Origin: Methylotenera sp.
GTDB lineage: Bacteria > Pseudomonadota > Gammaproteobacteria > Burkholderiales > Methylophilaceae
DNA length: 40,716 nt
Direction of reading: 5' to 3'
NCBI GenBank assembly: GCA_017880905.1
Contig: JADGRO010000025.1
Location: forward strand, 1-40,716
The notes under the pieces were generated by a model, which saw only the letters and a program-made list of their open reading frames with translations, had not been told where the DNA came from and searched no databases. How positions within the stretch are numbered: position 1 is the stretch's first letter; each line of letters starts with the position of its first letter. Shown piece after piece: positions 18,942 through 29,352 of the stretch. The translations under genes were made by a program, and so were the position numbers.

Positions 18942-19970
18942 TCAATGAAATAAATATCCTAGTGAAGTTTGCATCATCGCACCCACAAAAATAATCCACA
19001 CCAGCGTAATCGGGATAAATATTTTCCAGCCCAAACGCATGATTTGGTCATATCTATACCTTGGAAAAGTCGCCCTAAACCATAAAAAGAAGAATACCAA
19101 GAAACACATTTTTGCGAATAGCCATAAAATGCTATCTGGCAAAAATGGAAAAGGTGACAGCCAGCCGCCTAAAAACATGGTGGCAGCTAGGGTGCAGACT
19201 AGCCAGATGTTGGCGTATTCTGCCAAGAAAAATATCGCAAACGCCATGCCAGAATATTCCACATGAAAGCCCGCCACGATTTCCGATTCGCCTTCCGCCA
19301 CGTCAAATGGTGCGCGGTTGGTTTCGGCCACCGCACTGATAAAGTACACGATAAACAGCGGAAATAAAGGGATGAAATACCAATGCAAAATACCACCGCT
19401 CTGGCCCATCACGATTTTGCCTAAATTGAGCGAATTTGCACACATGAGCACACCCACTAGCGCGAAACCCATGGCGATTTCATACGACACAATTTGTGCG
19501 GCTGAGCGCAAACCGCCTAAAAACGCATATTTTGAGTTAGACGCCCAACCCGCAATAATCACGCCGTACACCGCGACAGATGTCATCGCCAGAATATACA
19601 ATAACCCTGCGTCTATATTGGCGAGCACTAATTTTGCATCAAATGGAATCACCGCCCAAGCGGCAAAGGCAGGCGCAATCGCCAACACCGGGCCAATAAA
19701 AAACAAGGCCTTGCTGGAAGCGGTTGGTAAAATAATTTCTTTAAATAGCAGCTTAATAGCATCAGCTATCGGTTGCAACAAGCCAAAATAACCAACACGA
19801 TTTGGTCCAATGCGTACCTGCATATAGCCGATGACTTTGCGCTCGGCCAGCGTTAAATAAGCCACAGCCCCCATTAGCGGCAACACAATGGTAACAATTT
19901 TAATCAGTGTCCAGCTGGTTATCTGCACCGCTGGCCACCAATTGCCAAATAAATGAGCGAGCATTTCCAT
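18942..19970 (-). CDS. nuoH: NADH-quinone oxidoreductase subunit H
   Basis: This 342-residue membrane subunit with about eight helices forms the quinone chamber at the junction of the arms. Conserved features include [38 protein letters not shown] and [21 protein letters not shown], a loop lining the quinone site. The ATG overlaps the nuoG stop by one base (TAATG). Confidence 0.97.
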   Translation of the reverse strand: MEMLAHLFGNWWPAVQITSWTLIKIVTIVLPLMGAVAYLTLAERKVIGYMQVRIGPNRVGYFGLLQPIADAIKLLFKEIILPTASSKALFFIGPVLAIAPAFAAWAVIPFDAKLVLANIDAGLLYILAMTSVAVYGVIIAGWASNSKYAFLGGLRSAAQIVSYEIAMGFALVGVLMCANSLNLGKIVMGQSGGILHWYFIPLFPLFIVYFISAVAETNRAPFDVAEGESEIVAGFHVEYSGMAFAIFFLAEYANIWLVCTLAATMFLGGWLSPFPFLPDSILWLFAKMCFLVFFFLWFRATFPRYRYDQIMRLGWKIFIPITLVWIIFVGAMMQTSLGYLFH

Positions 19971-22390
19971 TAAGCAGTTTCCACCTCATGCTGGGTGATT
20001 TCATCTTTGTATTTTTCGACCGTAATATCCCCCATCAAATCACCCAAACCAACCGTATCCTCATGTGCTGCAGTCACTCGCACACAACCCATCGCCACAT
20101 GATTATCCAGCCGTACCGTTAATATCGCGCTGCCTTTATCTTGCTTCACCAGCACAGTATCGCCTTCCATCAAGCCTAACGTAGCGATTTGTTCGGCACG
20201 CATACGCGCCATCGGTTTAACGTTGTATTTGGTTTTTTGCAAAGGCTGCGAGCGACGCACGATTGGGTCTGATTCATACTGCGGCACTTCGCCGATGCGC
20301 TGCAGACCATCATTTTTCACATTTACTTGAATTTCAACCAGCACTTTCAAGTTGTTATTCAAGCTGCGCCACACCACTGCAGACGGTTTTTCGCCATTGA
20401 AAACTTTATCTTTTACTTGCTCGCTACTATCAAAATCAAAACCCTTCAAACCTAATGTATTCGCCAACACCCGCAGTATTTTCCATGCGGGACGAGACTC
20501 GCCAAGCGGTTTCACCACGGCAGAGAAGCTTTGCACGCGTCCTTCCATGCTCATAAACGTGCCCGAAGTTTCGGTAAATGGAGCGATTGGCAACAACACA
20601 TCCGCGTGTTCGAGTGCTTCTGATTTATACGCAGTTAATGCTACGACACACTCCGCTTGTGCCATCGCCGCTTTAGCTAACGCAGCATGCTGGCAATCTA
20701 ATTCTGGTTCAATGTTTAAAAGCAGATATGCTCTGCGAGGTTTTTCTAACATCTCACGTGCGTGCATCCCTAACGTGGTTGGCATCACGCCCATCAAGTG
20801 CATGCCTGTGCTATTGGCGGCAGCAGGCAATATGCCACCTTTCGCACCAGAAATGCCACCAATAGCTTCTGCCATACTGTACATCTCGGTAAAACGTGGG
20901 TCGCTTAACGCCATGTTGCCCAAGAAAATACCCACTCTAGGTGCGATCAAATCAATCTCGCCGCCTAAGCCTGCCAAACTTTCAGCCATGGCTTGTGTGT
21001 TATCTCGCACTTTAATGTTGCTGAGTAAAAGTTCGAGCGAAGGCGGTAAACACAAAGATAAACGCTGAATATGTGACATCGCCTTAAGAATCTGCCCCAG
21101 CACATTTACCATATCGTTCGGGCGCACAATCACCTTGTGTGCAATATCCATCAGCGGATTATTATCAAGCGGACTTACAATAGAAAGCTCAGCGCCATTA
21201 TCCACGGCTTTACGGAAGCGCTGCGCCAGAAGTGGATGCTCGTTACGCAAATTAGAGCCAATCAATAAAATACGATCCAGCTCTTCCAGTTCTTGAATAT
21301 TACAACCCATCCACGGCGTGCCGACACGCTTGCCGTCCAGCCTAAAATCGGTCTGGCGCAATCGATAATCCACGTTATCACAACCCAAACCACTTGCTAA
21401 TTGCTTGATTAAATAGCCTTCTTCCATCGTACTATTGGGCGAAACCAACACACCTAAAGCGTCACCGCCGTATTGCTTGGTGATGTCTTTCAATTGGCCA
21501 GCTGCGAATTCCAGCGCGGTTTTCCAATCGGTTTCTACCCACATGCCGTTGTGCTTAATCATCGGCGTTTTGAGTCTATCTGGGCTGTTCAAACCTTCGT
21601 ATGAATATCTGTCACGATCCGACAGCCAGCATTCGTTGATACTTTCTTTTTCACGCGGTAATACGCGCATCACTTTGTTGTCTTTCACATGCACTTCGAT
21701 GTGCGAACCCAAACCATCGTGCGGCGCAATGCTGGGGCGGCGTGTGAGCTCCCAGCTGCGCGCAGAATAACGGAATGGCTTGCTAGTAAGCGCCCCCACT
21801 GGGCATAAATCGATGATGTTTCCGCTTAATTCAGAGTTCACACTTTTATCGACATAAGCGGTGATTTCGGCATGTTCGCCACGTCCTACCATGCCCAGCT
21901 CTTGCATACCGCCGACCTCTTTCAAGAAGCGCACACAGCGCGTGCATTGAATGCAGCGTGTCATATCGGTGCTGATTAGCGGGCCAATATTTTTGTTTAA
22001 AACAACGCGTTTTTCCTCTGTGTAGCGCGAGCCACTCGCGCCGTAAGCCACTGCAATATCCTGCAAATCACATTCGCCACCTTGGTCGCAAATCGGGCAA
22101 TCTAATGGGTGATTAATCAACAAAAATTCCATTACGCTTTGTTGCGCTTCGATTGCTTCTTTACTGCGGGTGGAAATCTTCATGCCATCGGCCACGGGTG
22201 TGGCACAAGCGGGTAAAGGCTTATTAAATTTTTCTACCTGCACCAAGCACATGCGGCAATTGGCCGCCACCGATAGTTTTTTGTGGTAGCAAAAGCGCGG
22301 AATGGCGATACCTATCTTGTCGGCCGCATCAATGATGGTGCTACCGTATTCGACCTCGAGCGCTTTGCCGTCTATTTCAATTTGTACCAT
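19970..22390 (-). CDS. nuoG: NADH-quinone oxidoreductase subunit G
   Basis: This 806-residue iron-sulfur subunit of the NADH-dehydrogenase module is related to molybdopterin oxidoreductases. The N-terminal [2Fe-2S] ligands are C34, C45, C48 and C62. The His/Cys-ligated [4Fe-4S] site is H94, C98, C101 and C107 ([14 protein letters not shown]). A further site starts [10 protein letters not shown] near residue 147. The rest is the degenerate molybdopterin-type fold without a visible cofactor site. Length is somewhat below E. coli NuoG (about 908), as usual for betaproteobacteria. It follows nuoF by 15 bp. Confidence 0.96.
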   Translation of the reverse strand: MVQIEIDGKALEVEYGSTIIDAADKIGIAIPRFCYHKKLSVAANCRMCLVQVEKFNKPLPACATPVADGMKISTRSKEAIEAQQSVMEFLLINHPLDCPICDQGGECDLQDIAVAYGASGSRYTEEKRVVLNKNIGPLISTDMTRCIQCTRCVRFLKEVGGMQELGMVGRGEHAEITAYVDKSVNSELSGNIIDLCPVGALTSKPFRYSARSWELTRRPSIAPHDGLGSHIEVHVKDNKVMRVLPREKESINECWLSDRDRYSYEGLNSPDRLKTPMIKHNGMWVETDWKTALEFAAGQLKDITKQYGGDALGVLVSPNSTMEEGYLIKQLASGLGCDNVDYRLRQTDFRLDGKRVGTPWMGCNIQELEELDRILLIGSNLRNEHPLLAQRFRKAVDNGAELSIVSPLDNNPLMDIAHKVIVRPNDMVNVLGQILKAMSHIQRLSLCLPPSLELLLSNIKVRDNTQAMAESLAGLGGEIDLIAPRVGIFLGNMALSDPRFTEMYSMAEAIGGISGAKGGILPAAANSTGMHLMGVMPTTLGMHAREMLEKPRRAYLLLNIEPELDCQHAALAKAAMAQAECVVALTAYKSEALEHADVLLPIAPFTETSGTFMSMEGRVQSFSAVVKPLGESRPAWKILRVLANTLGLKGFDFDSSEQVKDKVFNGEKPSAVVWRSLNNNLKVLVEIQVNVKNDGLQRIGEVPQYESDPIVRRSQPLQKTKYNVKPMARMRAEQIATLGLMEGDTVLVKQDKGSAILTVRLDNHVAMGCVRVTAAHEDTVGLGDLMGDITVEKYKDEITQHEVETA

Positions 22391-22405
22391 TATTTGCTTA
22401 CCATT

Positions 22406-23752
22406 CTATTTACTCTCGACCATGCTTTTGCCGTGCATAATAAAGTACTCAAATTCTGGCCTAAAATGCTTGATGAAGCTCAAGACCGGCGTGGCTGCTG
22501 CGTCACCCAGCGCGCAAATAGTACGGCCAGAAATGTTGTTGCTCACGTCCGTTAATAAATCCAAATCTTCCAATTTGCCCTTGCCTTCGGTAATGCGATT
22601 GATCACGCGGTATACCCAGCCTGTACCTTCGCGACACGGGGTGCATTGCCCGCAACTTTCTTCATAGAAAAAATAGCTTAACCTTTTAAGCGTTTTCACC
22701 ATGCAAGTCGTTTCGTCCATCACTATCATGGAACCTGCACCCAAGCTAGAACCAGCCTTGCTTAAGCCGTCATAATCCATCGTCGCACCCTTAATCATAT
22801 TAGCCGTCATTACTGGCGTGGATGGCCCGCCCGGAATGACCGCCTTAAGTTTGCGGCCTTTCCAAACACCGCCTGCCATATCCAATAATTCAGCAAACGA
22901 AGTGCCCATTTTTACTTCAAAATTACCAGGTTTTTCTACATGCCCTGAAACCGAAAACAACTTGGTGCCGCCCGAATTTGGCACACCCAATTCAGCAAAC
23001 GCCTGCCCACCATGCTGCAAAATCCAGGGAATGGAGGCGAAGGACTCCGTATTATTGACATTGGTTGGCTTGCCAAACACGCCGTAACTGGCAGGGAATG
23101 GTGGCTTAAAGCGTGGCTGACCTTTTTTGCCTTCGATTGATTCTATGAGCGCAGTTTCCTCACCACAGATATAGGCACCATAGCCATGCACCGCGTATAA
23201 ATCGAAACTAAAATTCGTGCCGAACAAGTTTTCGCCTATGTAGCCCGCTTGACGCGCCTCATGCAATGCGGCTTCAAAAAACTCATAATCTTGCCAAATT
23301 TCTCCATGAATATAGTTATAACCCACACGCGCACCCAATGTGTATGCGGCTATCGCCATGCCTTCAATCAATTGATGCGGATTGTAGCGAAGAATATCGC
23401 GGTCTTTAAACGTGCCTGGTTCACCTTCGTCGCTATTACAAACCAGATACTTTGTGCCATCGAAATAACGCGGCATAAAGCTCCACTTAAGTCCGGTCGG
23501 AAAGCCCGCACCGCCGCGCCCACGCAGGCCAGATACTTTCACCTGACTGATAATATCAACGGCCTTTATTTTTTCAGTAACAATTTTTTTGAGCTGCACA
23601 TAACCGCCCAGTTTTTCGTAAGCGGCAAGTGAAGCTGGATTTTTTTCCTTCAATGTTCGCAAGCAAAGCAAAGTTTGGCCTTTTAGTGGGCTCATAACTG
23701 GCTTCATTACTTTAGTTTTAGTTACCTTAGTTTTAGTGGCTTTAGTTGCCAT
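22406..23752 (-). CDS. nuoF: NADH-quinone oxidoreductase subunit F
   Basis: This 448-residue NADH- and FMN-binding subunit is the entry point for electrons. It has [13 protein letters not shown] (residues 76-87, FMN/NADH glycine loop), [14 protein letters not shown], and the N3 [4Fe-4S] ligands in [12 protein letters not shown] (C367, C370, C373, with a fourth near C413). An unusual Lys/Thr/Val-rich N-terminal extension of about 20 residues is encoded by a short tandem repeat (about 23707-23750). Met20 (23695) is an alternative start. The upstream ATG at 23752 is favoured because it overlaps the nuoE stop (TAATG). Confidence 0.95.
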   Translation of the reverse strand: MATKATKTKVTKTKVMKPVMSPLKGQTLLCLRTLKEKNPASLAAYEKLGGYVQLKKIVTEKIKAVDIISQVKVSGLRGRGGAGFPTGLKWSFMPRYFDGTKYLVCNSDEGEPGTFKDRDILRYNPHQLIEGMAIAAYTLGARVGYNYIHGEIWQDYEFFEAALHEARQAGYIGENLFGTNFSFDLYAVHGYGAYICGEETALIESIEGKKGQPRFKPPFPASYGVFGKPTNVNNTESFASIPWILQHGGQAFAELGVPNSGGTKLFSVSGHVEKPGNFEVKMGTSFAELLDMAGGVWKGRKLKAVIPGGPSTPVMTANMIKGATMDYDGLSKAGSSLGAGSMIVMDETTCMVKTLKRLSYFFYEESCGQCTPCREGTGWVYRVINRITEGKGKLEDLDLLTDVSNNISGRTICALGDAAATPVLSFIKHFRPEFEYFIMHGKSMVESK

Positions 23753-24225
23753 TATTTAAGGCCTTCCAAAATCTTATCGACACTTTCAGGTGTTAAAAAC
23801 TCGTGCATGCTGTGATTATTCACTGTCATTAATGGTGCACCGCCGCAAGCACCCATGCATTCGCCCTCTTTCAAGCAGAATTTCCCGTCTGTACTTACTT
23901 CGCCAAACCCTATATCCAGCTTGGTTTTCAGATGATTCACTATGGCATCACTATCACGCAACATGCACGAAATATTGGTGCAGATGGTGATTTTATATTT
24001 CCCAACTGGCGCTAAATCATACATATTGTAAAAAGTCGCGACTTCCAACGCCGCAATTTCCGGCATACGCAAGTATTTTGCAACCTCTGATATGCTTTCT
24101 TTCGACAGCCATCCGCGTTCGGTTTGCACAATGCGCAACGCGCTCATTACCGCCGCTTGCCGTTGATCAGATGGGTATTTGGTGAGTTCGTAATCTATTT
24201 TTTTGATGGCTTCGTTACTTAGCAT
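23752..24225 (-). CDS. nuoE: NADH-quinone oxidoreductase subunit E
   Basis: This 157-residue thioredoxin-like [2Fe-2S] subunit (cluster N1a) sits next to NuoF. Cluster ligands are C82 and C87 (CTNISC) and C123 and C127 (CMGACGG). Length is normal. It is separated from nuoD by 147 bp, whereas the neighbouring nuo genes overlap or nearly touch. The gap is filled by an intergenic repeat. Confidence 0.96.
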   Translation of the reverse strand: MLSNEAIKKIDYELTKYPSDQRQAAVMSALRIVQTERGWLSKESISEVAKYLRMPEIAALEVATFYNMYDLAPVGKYKITICTNISCMLRDSDAIVNHLKTKLDIGFGEVSTDGKFCLKEGECMGACGGAPLMTVNNHSMHEFLTPESVDKILEGLK

Positions 24226-24255
24226 GTTTCAAACCTAACTTAAGACAGCTACAGA

Positions 24256-24365
24256 AGAGCAAGTATTTTGCTTCAAGACGCGGCGCGCGAGTTTGAGCAA
24301 CCGGAATGTACATAGAAGTACATGAGGATTGCAAAAACTTAAGCAACAAAGTATTGATGTAAAAG
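24256..24365 (+). repeat. GTAC-hairpin intergenic repeat, copy 2 (nuoE-nuoD gap)
   Basis: The + strand shows GACGCGGCG (24277-24285). An outer imperfect inverted repeat (AGTTTGAGCAA against TTGCAAAAACT) encloses a central perfect hairpin ATGTAC-ATAGAA-GTACAT (24306-24323). AACAAAG and an ATTGAT follow. Copy 1 in the thrS-infC gap shares the end blocks and the GTAC core in the opposite orientation relative to its operon. It interrupts an otherwise tightly packed operon. Confidence 0.6.
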
Positions 24366-24372
24366 ACGACGC

Positions 24373-25626
24373 TCATCGGTCGATTTCTCCGAAAACGATG
24401 TCTTGGGTGCCTATTATTGCAACCAAGTCGGCAATCATGTGGCCTTGCACCATTTCATCCAAAGCCGCCAAATGTGCAAAGCCTGGCGCACGAATTTTCA
24501 ATCGATAGGGTTTATTCGCACCATCCGAAATCATGTAAATACCAAACTCACCTTTGGGGTGCTCTACCGCTGCGTAGGCCTCGCCAGCTGGCACATGGAA
24601 GCCTTCGGTAAACAGTTTAAAGTGATGAATCATGTCTTCCATATTGGTTTTCATGCTTTCGCGGTCAGGCGGTGCGACTTTGTTATCAGTGGTAATCACA
24701 GAGCCAGGATTGTTGCGTAGCCAAGTAATACATTGCTTGATAATATTGTTGGATTGTCTAAATTCTTCCATGCGCACCAAATAGCGATCGTAGCAATCGC
24801 CGTTTACCCCCACAGGAATATCAAAATCCAAGTCTGCGTAAACTTCATAAGGCTGTTTTTTGCGCAAATCCCATTCAACGCCAGAGCCGCGTAGCATCGG
24901 CCCTGTCATGCCCAGCGCCAACGCACGTTCTGGTGTTACTACGCCTATGCCAACGGTGCGCTGCTTCCAGATACGATTGTCCGTCAGTAGGGTTTCGTAT
25001 TCGTCGACATATTTTGGAAACCGATTGGTGAAATCTTCAATAAAATCCAGCAACGAGCCTTGGCGATTTTCATTGAGCTTATTGATTTCTTTGACACTGC
25101 GAAATTTGGTAGTTTCGTGCTGCGGCATACGGTTGGGCAAATCACGATAGACGCCACCTGGACGGTAATACGCGGCATGCATGCGGGCACCAGAAACCGC
25201 TTCGTAGCAATCGAACAAATCTTCGCGCTCACGAAACGCATACAAAAAAACTGTCATCGCGCCTACATCTAATGCATGTGCACCTAACCATAACAAATGA
25301 TTCAAAATACGCGTAATTTCATCAAACATCACGCGGATATACTGCGCGCGAATCGGTACTTCCAGTTCCAACATTTTCTCAATCGCCATCACATAAGCAT
25401 GCTCATTCACCATCATCGACACGTAATCGAGGCGATCCATATAAGGTACGCTTTGTAAGTAAGTGCGGTTTTCTGCGAGCTTTTCAGTCGCTCTATGCAG
25501 CAAACCAATGTGCGGATCTGCGCGCTGAATCACTTCACCATCCAGCTCTAACACCAAGCGCAGCACGCCATGTGCCGCAGGATGTTGCGGGCCAAAGTTC
25601 ATTGTGTAATTTCTAATCTCAGCCAT
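24373..25626 (-). CDS. nuoD: NADH-quinone oxidoreductase subunit D (49 kDa)
   Basis: This 417-residue subunit is homologous to the large subunit of NiFe hydrogenases and forms the quinone-binding site with NuoB. It begins [23 protein letters not shown], whose His-bearing loop lines the quinone pocket, and contains [19 protein letters not shown] and [13 protein letters not shown]. Length is normal for a standalone NuoD; E. coli has a NuoCD fusion. The start overlaps the nuoC stop by one base. Confidence 0.97.
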   Translation of the reverse strand: MAEIRNYTMNFGPQHPAAHGVLRLVLELDGEVIQRADPHIGLLHRATEKLAENRTYLQSVPYMDRLDYVSMMVNEHAYVMAIEKMLELEVPIRAQYIRVMFDEITRILNHLLWLGAHALDVGAMTVFLYAFREREDLFDCYEAVSGARMHAAYYRPGGVYRDLPNRMPQHETTKFRSVKEINKLNENRQGSLLDFIEDFTNRFPKYVDEYETLLTDNRIWKQRTVGIGVVTPERALALGMTGPMLRGSGVEWDLRKKQPYEVYADLDFDIPVGVNGDCYDRYLVRMEEFRQSNNIIKQCITWLRNNPGSVITTDNKVAPPDRESMKTNMEDMIHHFKLFTEGFHVPAGEAYAAVEHPKGEFGIYMISDGANKPYRLKIRAPGFAHLAALDEMVQGHMIADLVAIIGTQDIVFGEIDR

Positions 25627-26219
25627 TAACTATGCGTTCCTCCATCACGAATCACACGAGGCACGTTGTTACGCATATCAATTGAAACTGGCTGATAAAT
25701 CACGCGTTGTTGCTCGGGGTCGTAACGCATTTCAACGTTACCAATCATGGGAAAATCTTTGCGAAATGGATGACCAGCAAAGCCGTAATCCGTTAATATA
25801 CGGCGCAAATCAGGATGATTTTCAAACATAATACCAAATAAATCAAAGGCTTCACGCTCATACCAATTGGCGACAGGCCATATTTCAACAAGCGTTGGCA
25901 ACACAGGGAAATCATCATCTTGTGCGAAAACGCGTAAACGCACACGCTGATTCAGGCTAATAGAAAGCAGATGCAGTACCACAGCATAGTGCGCGCCTTC
26001 CCATGCGCTCTCTTTGTAATCGCTATAATCCACGCCGCATAAATCAATCAGTTGCTCAAATTTAAGCTCTGCGTGATCGCGCAATTTTGTGCAAACCGCA
26101 AGAAAATTATCTGCTTTACATTCAATAGTGATTTCATTCAAAGCTATGTCTAGCTTAGTGATATGCTCACCCAAGGCTAGTTTTAATTGCGCTGAAAGTA
26201 GTTCTAATTTGGTCGACAT
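25626..26219 (-). CDS. nuoC: NADH-quinone oxidoreductase subunit C (30 kDa)
   Basis: This 197-residue peripheral-arm subunit has the signature [29 protein letters not shown] (ERExxDxxGxxxxxHxxLRRI) at about residues 120-150. ATG 26219 ([13 protein letters not shown]) is chosen. A longer frame to 26345 runs into nuoB and encodes unrelated residues. It lies 13 bp after nuoB. Confidence 0.96.
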   Translation of the reverse strand: MSTKLELLSAQLKLALGEHITKLDIALNEITIECKADNFLAVCTKLRDHAELKFEQLIDLCGVDYSDYKESAWEGAHYAVVLHLLSISLNQRVRLRVFAQDDDFPVLPTLVEIWPVANWYEREAFDLFGIMFENHPDLRRILTDYGFAGHPFRKDFPMIGNVEMRYDPEQQRVIYQPVSIDMRNNVPRVIRDGGTHS

Positions 26220-26232
26220 ATGTTTTTTATTT

Positions 26233-26709
26233 TTATCTGGCAATCGTATTGGTTCTTCTGATTTTTTTCTGCAACTGAATAATGCCGTACAGTAATGCCT
26301 CTGCCGTGGGCGGGCAACCTGGCACATAAACATCCACTGGCACAATACGGTCGCAACCGCGCACTACGGCGTAGGAATAATGGTAATAACCGCCGCCATT
26401 GGCGCAGCTACCCATAGAAATCACCCAGCGCGGCTCCGCCATTTGGTCGTACACTTTGCGTAAAGCGGGAGCCATTTTATTCACCAACGTGCCTGCCACA
26501 ATCATCACATCCGATTGCCGTGGGCTGCCACGGAATACAATACCAAAACGGTCTAAGTCATAGCGCGAAGCACCCGCATGCATCATTTCTACCGCGCAGC
26601 AAGCCAAACCAAATGTCATCGGCCACATCGAGCCAGTACGTGTATAGTTAATTACGGTATCTAGGGTGGTGGTAACGAAGCCTTTTTCGAGTACGCCTTC
26701 TAGTCCCAT
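26233..26709 (-). CDS. nuoB: NADH-quinone oxidoreductase subunit B
   Basis: This 158-residue subunit carries cluster N2, the last iron-sulfur centre before quinone. Its ligands are visible as the tandem C37-C38 ([11 protein letters not shown]), C102 ([10 protein letters not shown]) and C132 ([12 protein letters not shown]). The start lies 10 bases inside the end of nuoA, so translation is probably coupled. Confidence 0.97.
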   Translation of the reverse strand: MGLEGVLEKGFVTTTLDTVINYTRTGSMWPMTFGLACCAVEMMHAGASRYDLDRFGIVFRGSPRQSDVMIVAGTLVNKMAPALRKVYDQMAEPRWVISMGSCANGGGYYHYSYAVVRGCDRIVPVDVYVPGCPPTAEALLYGIIQLQKKIRRTNTIAR

Positions 26710-27056
26710 TCCAAAGCCCCTTTAACCCATTCGTAGATAAATCCAACTACCAGAACAAACAAAAACAGCAGCATGGCTAAAAAACCAGCCAAGCCGATTT
26801 CTTTAAGCACGACCGCCCACGGGAATAAAAACGCGATTTCTAAATCGAACAAGATAAACAGAATGGCAACCAAGTAATAACGCACGTCAAACTTCATACG
26901 CGCATCTTCAAACGCTTCAAAGCCGCATTCATAAGGAGAGTTTTTTTCAGAATCTGGTTTATGTGGAGAAACCAGTTTGCCAATTAAGAGGGGAACAACG
27001 CCCAACCCCAATCCAACGAGGATAAACAACAATATAGGAAAATAATTTTCTAGCAC
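26700..27056 (-). CDS. nuoA: NADH-quinone oxidoreductase subunit A, GTG start
   Basis: This 118-residue three-helix membrane subunit has the conserved loop [19 protein letters not shown], which contacts the quinone cavity, and [27 protein letters not shown]. The start codon is GTG at 27056, with GGGG about 8 bases upstream and an in-frame TAG just before it. It is the first gene of the operon. No consensus promoter was recognised in the AT-rich sequence upstream. Confidence 0.95.
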   Translation of the reverse strand: MLENYFPILLFILVGLGLGVVPLLIGKLVSPHKPDSEKNSPYECGFEAFEDARMKFDVRYYLVAILFILFDLEIAFLFPWAVVLKEIGLAGFLAMLLFLFVLVVGFIYEWVKGALEWD

Positions 27057-27640
27057 TTGCTAGCCCCAAACTAAATTACTTAAGTTAGAAATCAATAAAC
27101 ATAACTGACGATATCGTATTATTCTTATATGCTTTTATTGCACAGTTACTACAAACACCGCAGGAATCAACGTCCTATTCACCGCTTTACTTATTAATCA
27201 TTCTAAATTCTGGGTTTGCTACATTTTTGGTGCGTCGGAGGGACTTAAACATCGCTACAGAAACACCATTCCTGCTACGTTTTATGAGTTCTAATATAAT
27301 TTTTTATACGGATTTTTATACGTTTTTAAATTCATCTGAATTTATGCATAGCACTCACACATTATTAAGTAGCATGCGGTTCACTAACCATTCACTCAGC
27401 ACAATATCTAAATTCACTCAGCACAATATATAACATTATAACTCAAGACATTGTTAACACATGTTGAATTTTGCACAATTTAGAGTTCATCTGCTCACAT
27501 TGGCTCAGCTTTGACTCCAGAATCTGTAGGTTGATAAGCTAGAAATTAATGATTTGTAGATTAAGTTGAAAACGTACTTTCTCAAAAAATTCAACAAGTA
27601 CGGCGCTCTGGTTCTGGCCGTCTTCTACCGAGCCAAAGCA
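27057..27640. other. AT-rich non-coding stretch upstream of nuoA
   Basis: No credible gene was found. It must contain the nuo promoter region; minus-strand TATAAG and TAATAC hexamers occur near 27110-27135 but none has a good -35. It contains a tRNA 3'-end fragment (27228-27250). A short direct repeat (ATTCACTCAGCACAATAT, near 27390 and 27415) also occurs. The stretch ends at the attC-like site. Confidence 0.6.
27228..27250 (-). other. tRNA 3'-end fragment, possible att remnant
   Basis: On the minus strand this 23-base stretch reads as the 3' end of a tRNA: T-loop TTTAAGT, T-stem CCCTC, acceptor CGACGC, then ACCA. The sequence on the 5' side does not continue as tRNA, and the acceptor is one base short with C56 replaced by T, so it is not a functional gene. 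TTCAAGTCCC-type T-loops are typical of tRNA-Leu, and many betaproteobacteria have tRNA-Leu directly upstream of nuoA. I infer a duplicated att half-site left by an element integrated at that tRNA. Confidence 0.5.
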
Positions 27641-27700
27641 GATGTCAACGTTTGAATTAAGGGGCACCGTTAGGCGTCCCGCTTGAATGATGGGTTATGC
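27641..27700 (-). repeat. attC-like site 1 (integron cassette recombination site)
   Basis: In cassette orientation (minus strand) it reads GCATAAC, then TCATTCAAGCGGGAC, a short variable loop, GCCCCTTAATTCAA, and ACGTTGA. This is the layout of integron attC sites, with L-box arms very like those of the aadA-type attC. The outer R boxes deviate from RYYYAAC and GTTRRRY. A second copy with matching arms lies at 39717-39774. It sits directly 3' of the truncated dehydrogenase gene. Confidence 0.5.
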
Positions 27701-27742
27701 GAATACCACTGACGTAATGGAAATAATAATATTATTGGGCCC

Positions 27743-28237
27743 TCACCTGGTAGGGAAAATATCAGACAGCATTACATAATCATTTTCTTTTTCTTCCGCA
27801 TCCGGCGGTAGTCTCAAACAATTAAAATCACCATAAGGCACCCGCAAATATTCCGCTTGGCCACCACTATATGACCCCATGCCCGCAAACCCATAAGCAC
27901 CACCAGCAGTACCTGAATTTACAGTTAAACAAAATCCTGTCGATCCACGTTCACAATTTTTGCAAAAACCACAACTTATATTGAAGGGTAAGCAAACTCG
28001 GTCGCCAACTTTAATGCGATCAACAGCTTCACCCACTTCAATTACTACGCCCAAATTTTCATGGCCTAATATTTTGCCTTTTTCTACATCGGTTCTGCCT
28101 TCATATATATGTAAGTCAGAACCGCATATATTAGTCGTGGTTATTTTTACCAACACATCCGTTGAACGCTCAATTTTCGCACCGGATACTTCAAGCACAT
28201 CGACATCGCGCAGGCCTTTTTAAACTAATGCTTTCAT
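27743..28237 (-). pseudogene. Broken zinc-dependent alcohol/formaldehyde dehydrogenase gene
   Basis: The true start is ATG 28237 (MKALV) with GGAG upstream, but codon 6 is TAA (28222-28220) where a Tyr codon is expected (MKALV*KGLRDVDV). Translation of the rest gives the N-terminal catalytic domain of a zinc MDR dehydrogenase. It has CGSDLHIYEGRT with a zinc-ligand Cys, GHENLGVV with the GHE motif, and a structural-zinc Cys cluster CGFCKNCERGSTGFC. It resembles glutathione-independent formaldehyde dehydrogenase-like proteins. The frame stops after DIFPTR, where the family continues FPTGWH, so the whole NAD-binding half (more than 200 residues) is missing. A nonsense mutation and a 3' truncation together make it non-functional. 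An attC-like site begins 42 bp beyond the break. Confidence 0.85.
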
Positions 28238-28350
28238 GTGAAATCTCCAAAAATTATTAATGCCAGTAATAGAAATTCTAAGGATGTTGTATGCATTAAT
28301 CTGTGCGTTAGCGTACTTAAAAAATAATTTAAATCTGCTACGCTTGTTAC

Positions 28351-29352
28351 ATGGATCTTACCTATGATGAGCAAGTAATTAATAACCAACACCAATTAAC
28401 CCTATTGTTAGCTTATCTTCAAATGCATGATTATCGGTTTACCACCATCAGCCCAGCCAGCCACGAAAAAGTGAACAACAGGCTACAAAATGGCATGGCA
28501 AATGATTTAATCGACATTTTTGGTTGGAATCGACCGTTTAAGCGTGAGTCTATTGACGCCATACTATTTGATTTGATGCAATCAGCCAATATCGCTATCA
28601 AAGTAGGCGATTACTGGAAAAGCCAATTACGGGTTTCCAGAATTGATGAACTGCTTTTTCTGCACTCTGCATACCCTACACTTGGTAATGAGGCGGTATT
28701 TTTTGGGCCAGATACTTATCGCTTTGCCAATGTCATACATCAATACTTTGCTACACAACACTTTACAACCATTTTGCAGCCTATTCATAGAGCGGCTGAT
28801 ATTGGCACAGGTAGCGGAGTAGGCGCAGTTTTACTATCGTTGGAACTATCAAAGTTAGTGGCTGAACCAGAAATAGTCGCGGTTGATATTAATAGTCATG
28901 CTTTAAGCCTAGCGCGCGTGAACATAAGTGCTGCCGATATACATCACATTGTATTAATACATAGCAATCTGCTACATAACCTTACAGGAAACTTTGATTT
29001 GATTGTTGCCAATCCACCTTATTTATTGGATAAAGCCGAGCGTGCTTATCGACATGGTGGCGGTCAGCTTGGCGCTGATTTATCGCTTGCGATTGTAGAC
29101 ACAGCGATTCAACGCTTGAATCCAAATGGCACATTGTTGCTGTACACGGGTGTAGCAATTGTGAATGGGCATGATGCTTTTCTAGCAGAAGTGGCGGCTA
29201 AATTAAATTCAGCAGGATTTACTTATGAATATACCGAGATAGACCCCGATATTTTTGGTGAAGAGTTGAGTAACGAGGCCTACAGCATGGCAGACAGGAT
29301 TGCCGCTGTTGTTTTAACCGCGCGAAAGCAAGCTGAATCAATACCCATATGA
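28351..29352 (+). CDS. SAM-dependent methyltransferase with NPPY motif
   Basis: This 333-residue protein has an alpha-helical N-terminal domain (about 1-110) of no recognised function. A Rossmann methyltransferase domain follows. Motif I is DIGTGSGVGAV (150-160), the acidic SAM-ribose strand is VAVDIN (177-182), and motif IV is DLIVANPPYL (NPPY at 221-224). NPPY marks enzymes methylating amide or amino nitrogens (HemK/PrmC, N6-adenine enzymes), so N-methylation is inferred; the substrate is unknown. The long N-terminal domain and operon context argue against a housekeeping PrmC. The start has no obvious ribosome-binding site. Its TGA overlaps the ATP-grasp ATG (ATGA), so the two proteins are probably made together. 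Confidence 0.85.
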   Translation: MDLTYDEQVINNQHQLTLLLAYLQMHDYRFTTISPASHEKVNNRLQNGMANDLIDIFGWNRPFKRESIDAILFDLMQSANIAIKVGDYWKSQLRVSRIDELLFLHSAYPTLGNEAVFFGPDTYRFANVIHQYFATQHFTTILQPIHRAADIGTGSGVGAVLLSLELSKLVAEPEIVAVDINSHALSLARVNISAADIHHIVLIHSNLLHNLTGNFDLIVANPPYLLDKAERAYRHGGGQLGADLSLAIVDTAIQRLNPNGTLLLYTGVAIVNGHDAFLAEVAAKLNSAGFTYEYTEIDPDIFGEELSNEAYSMADRIAAVVLTARKQAESIPI

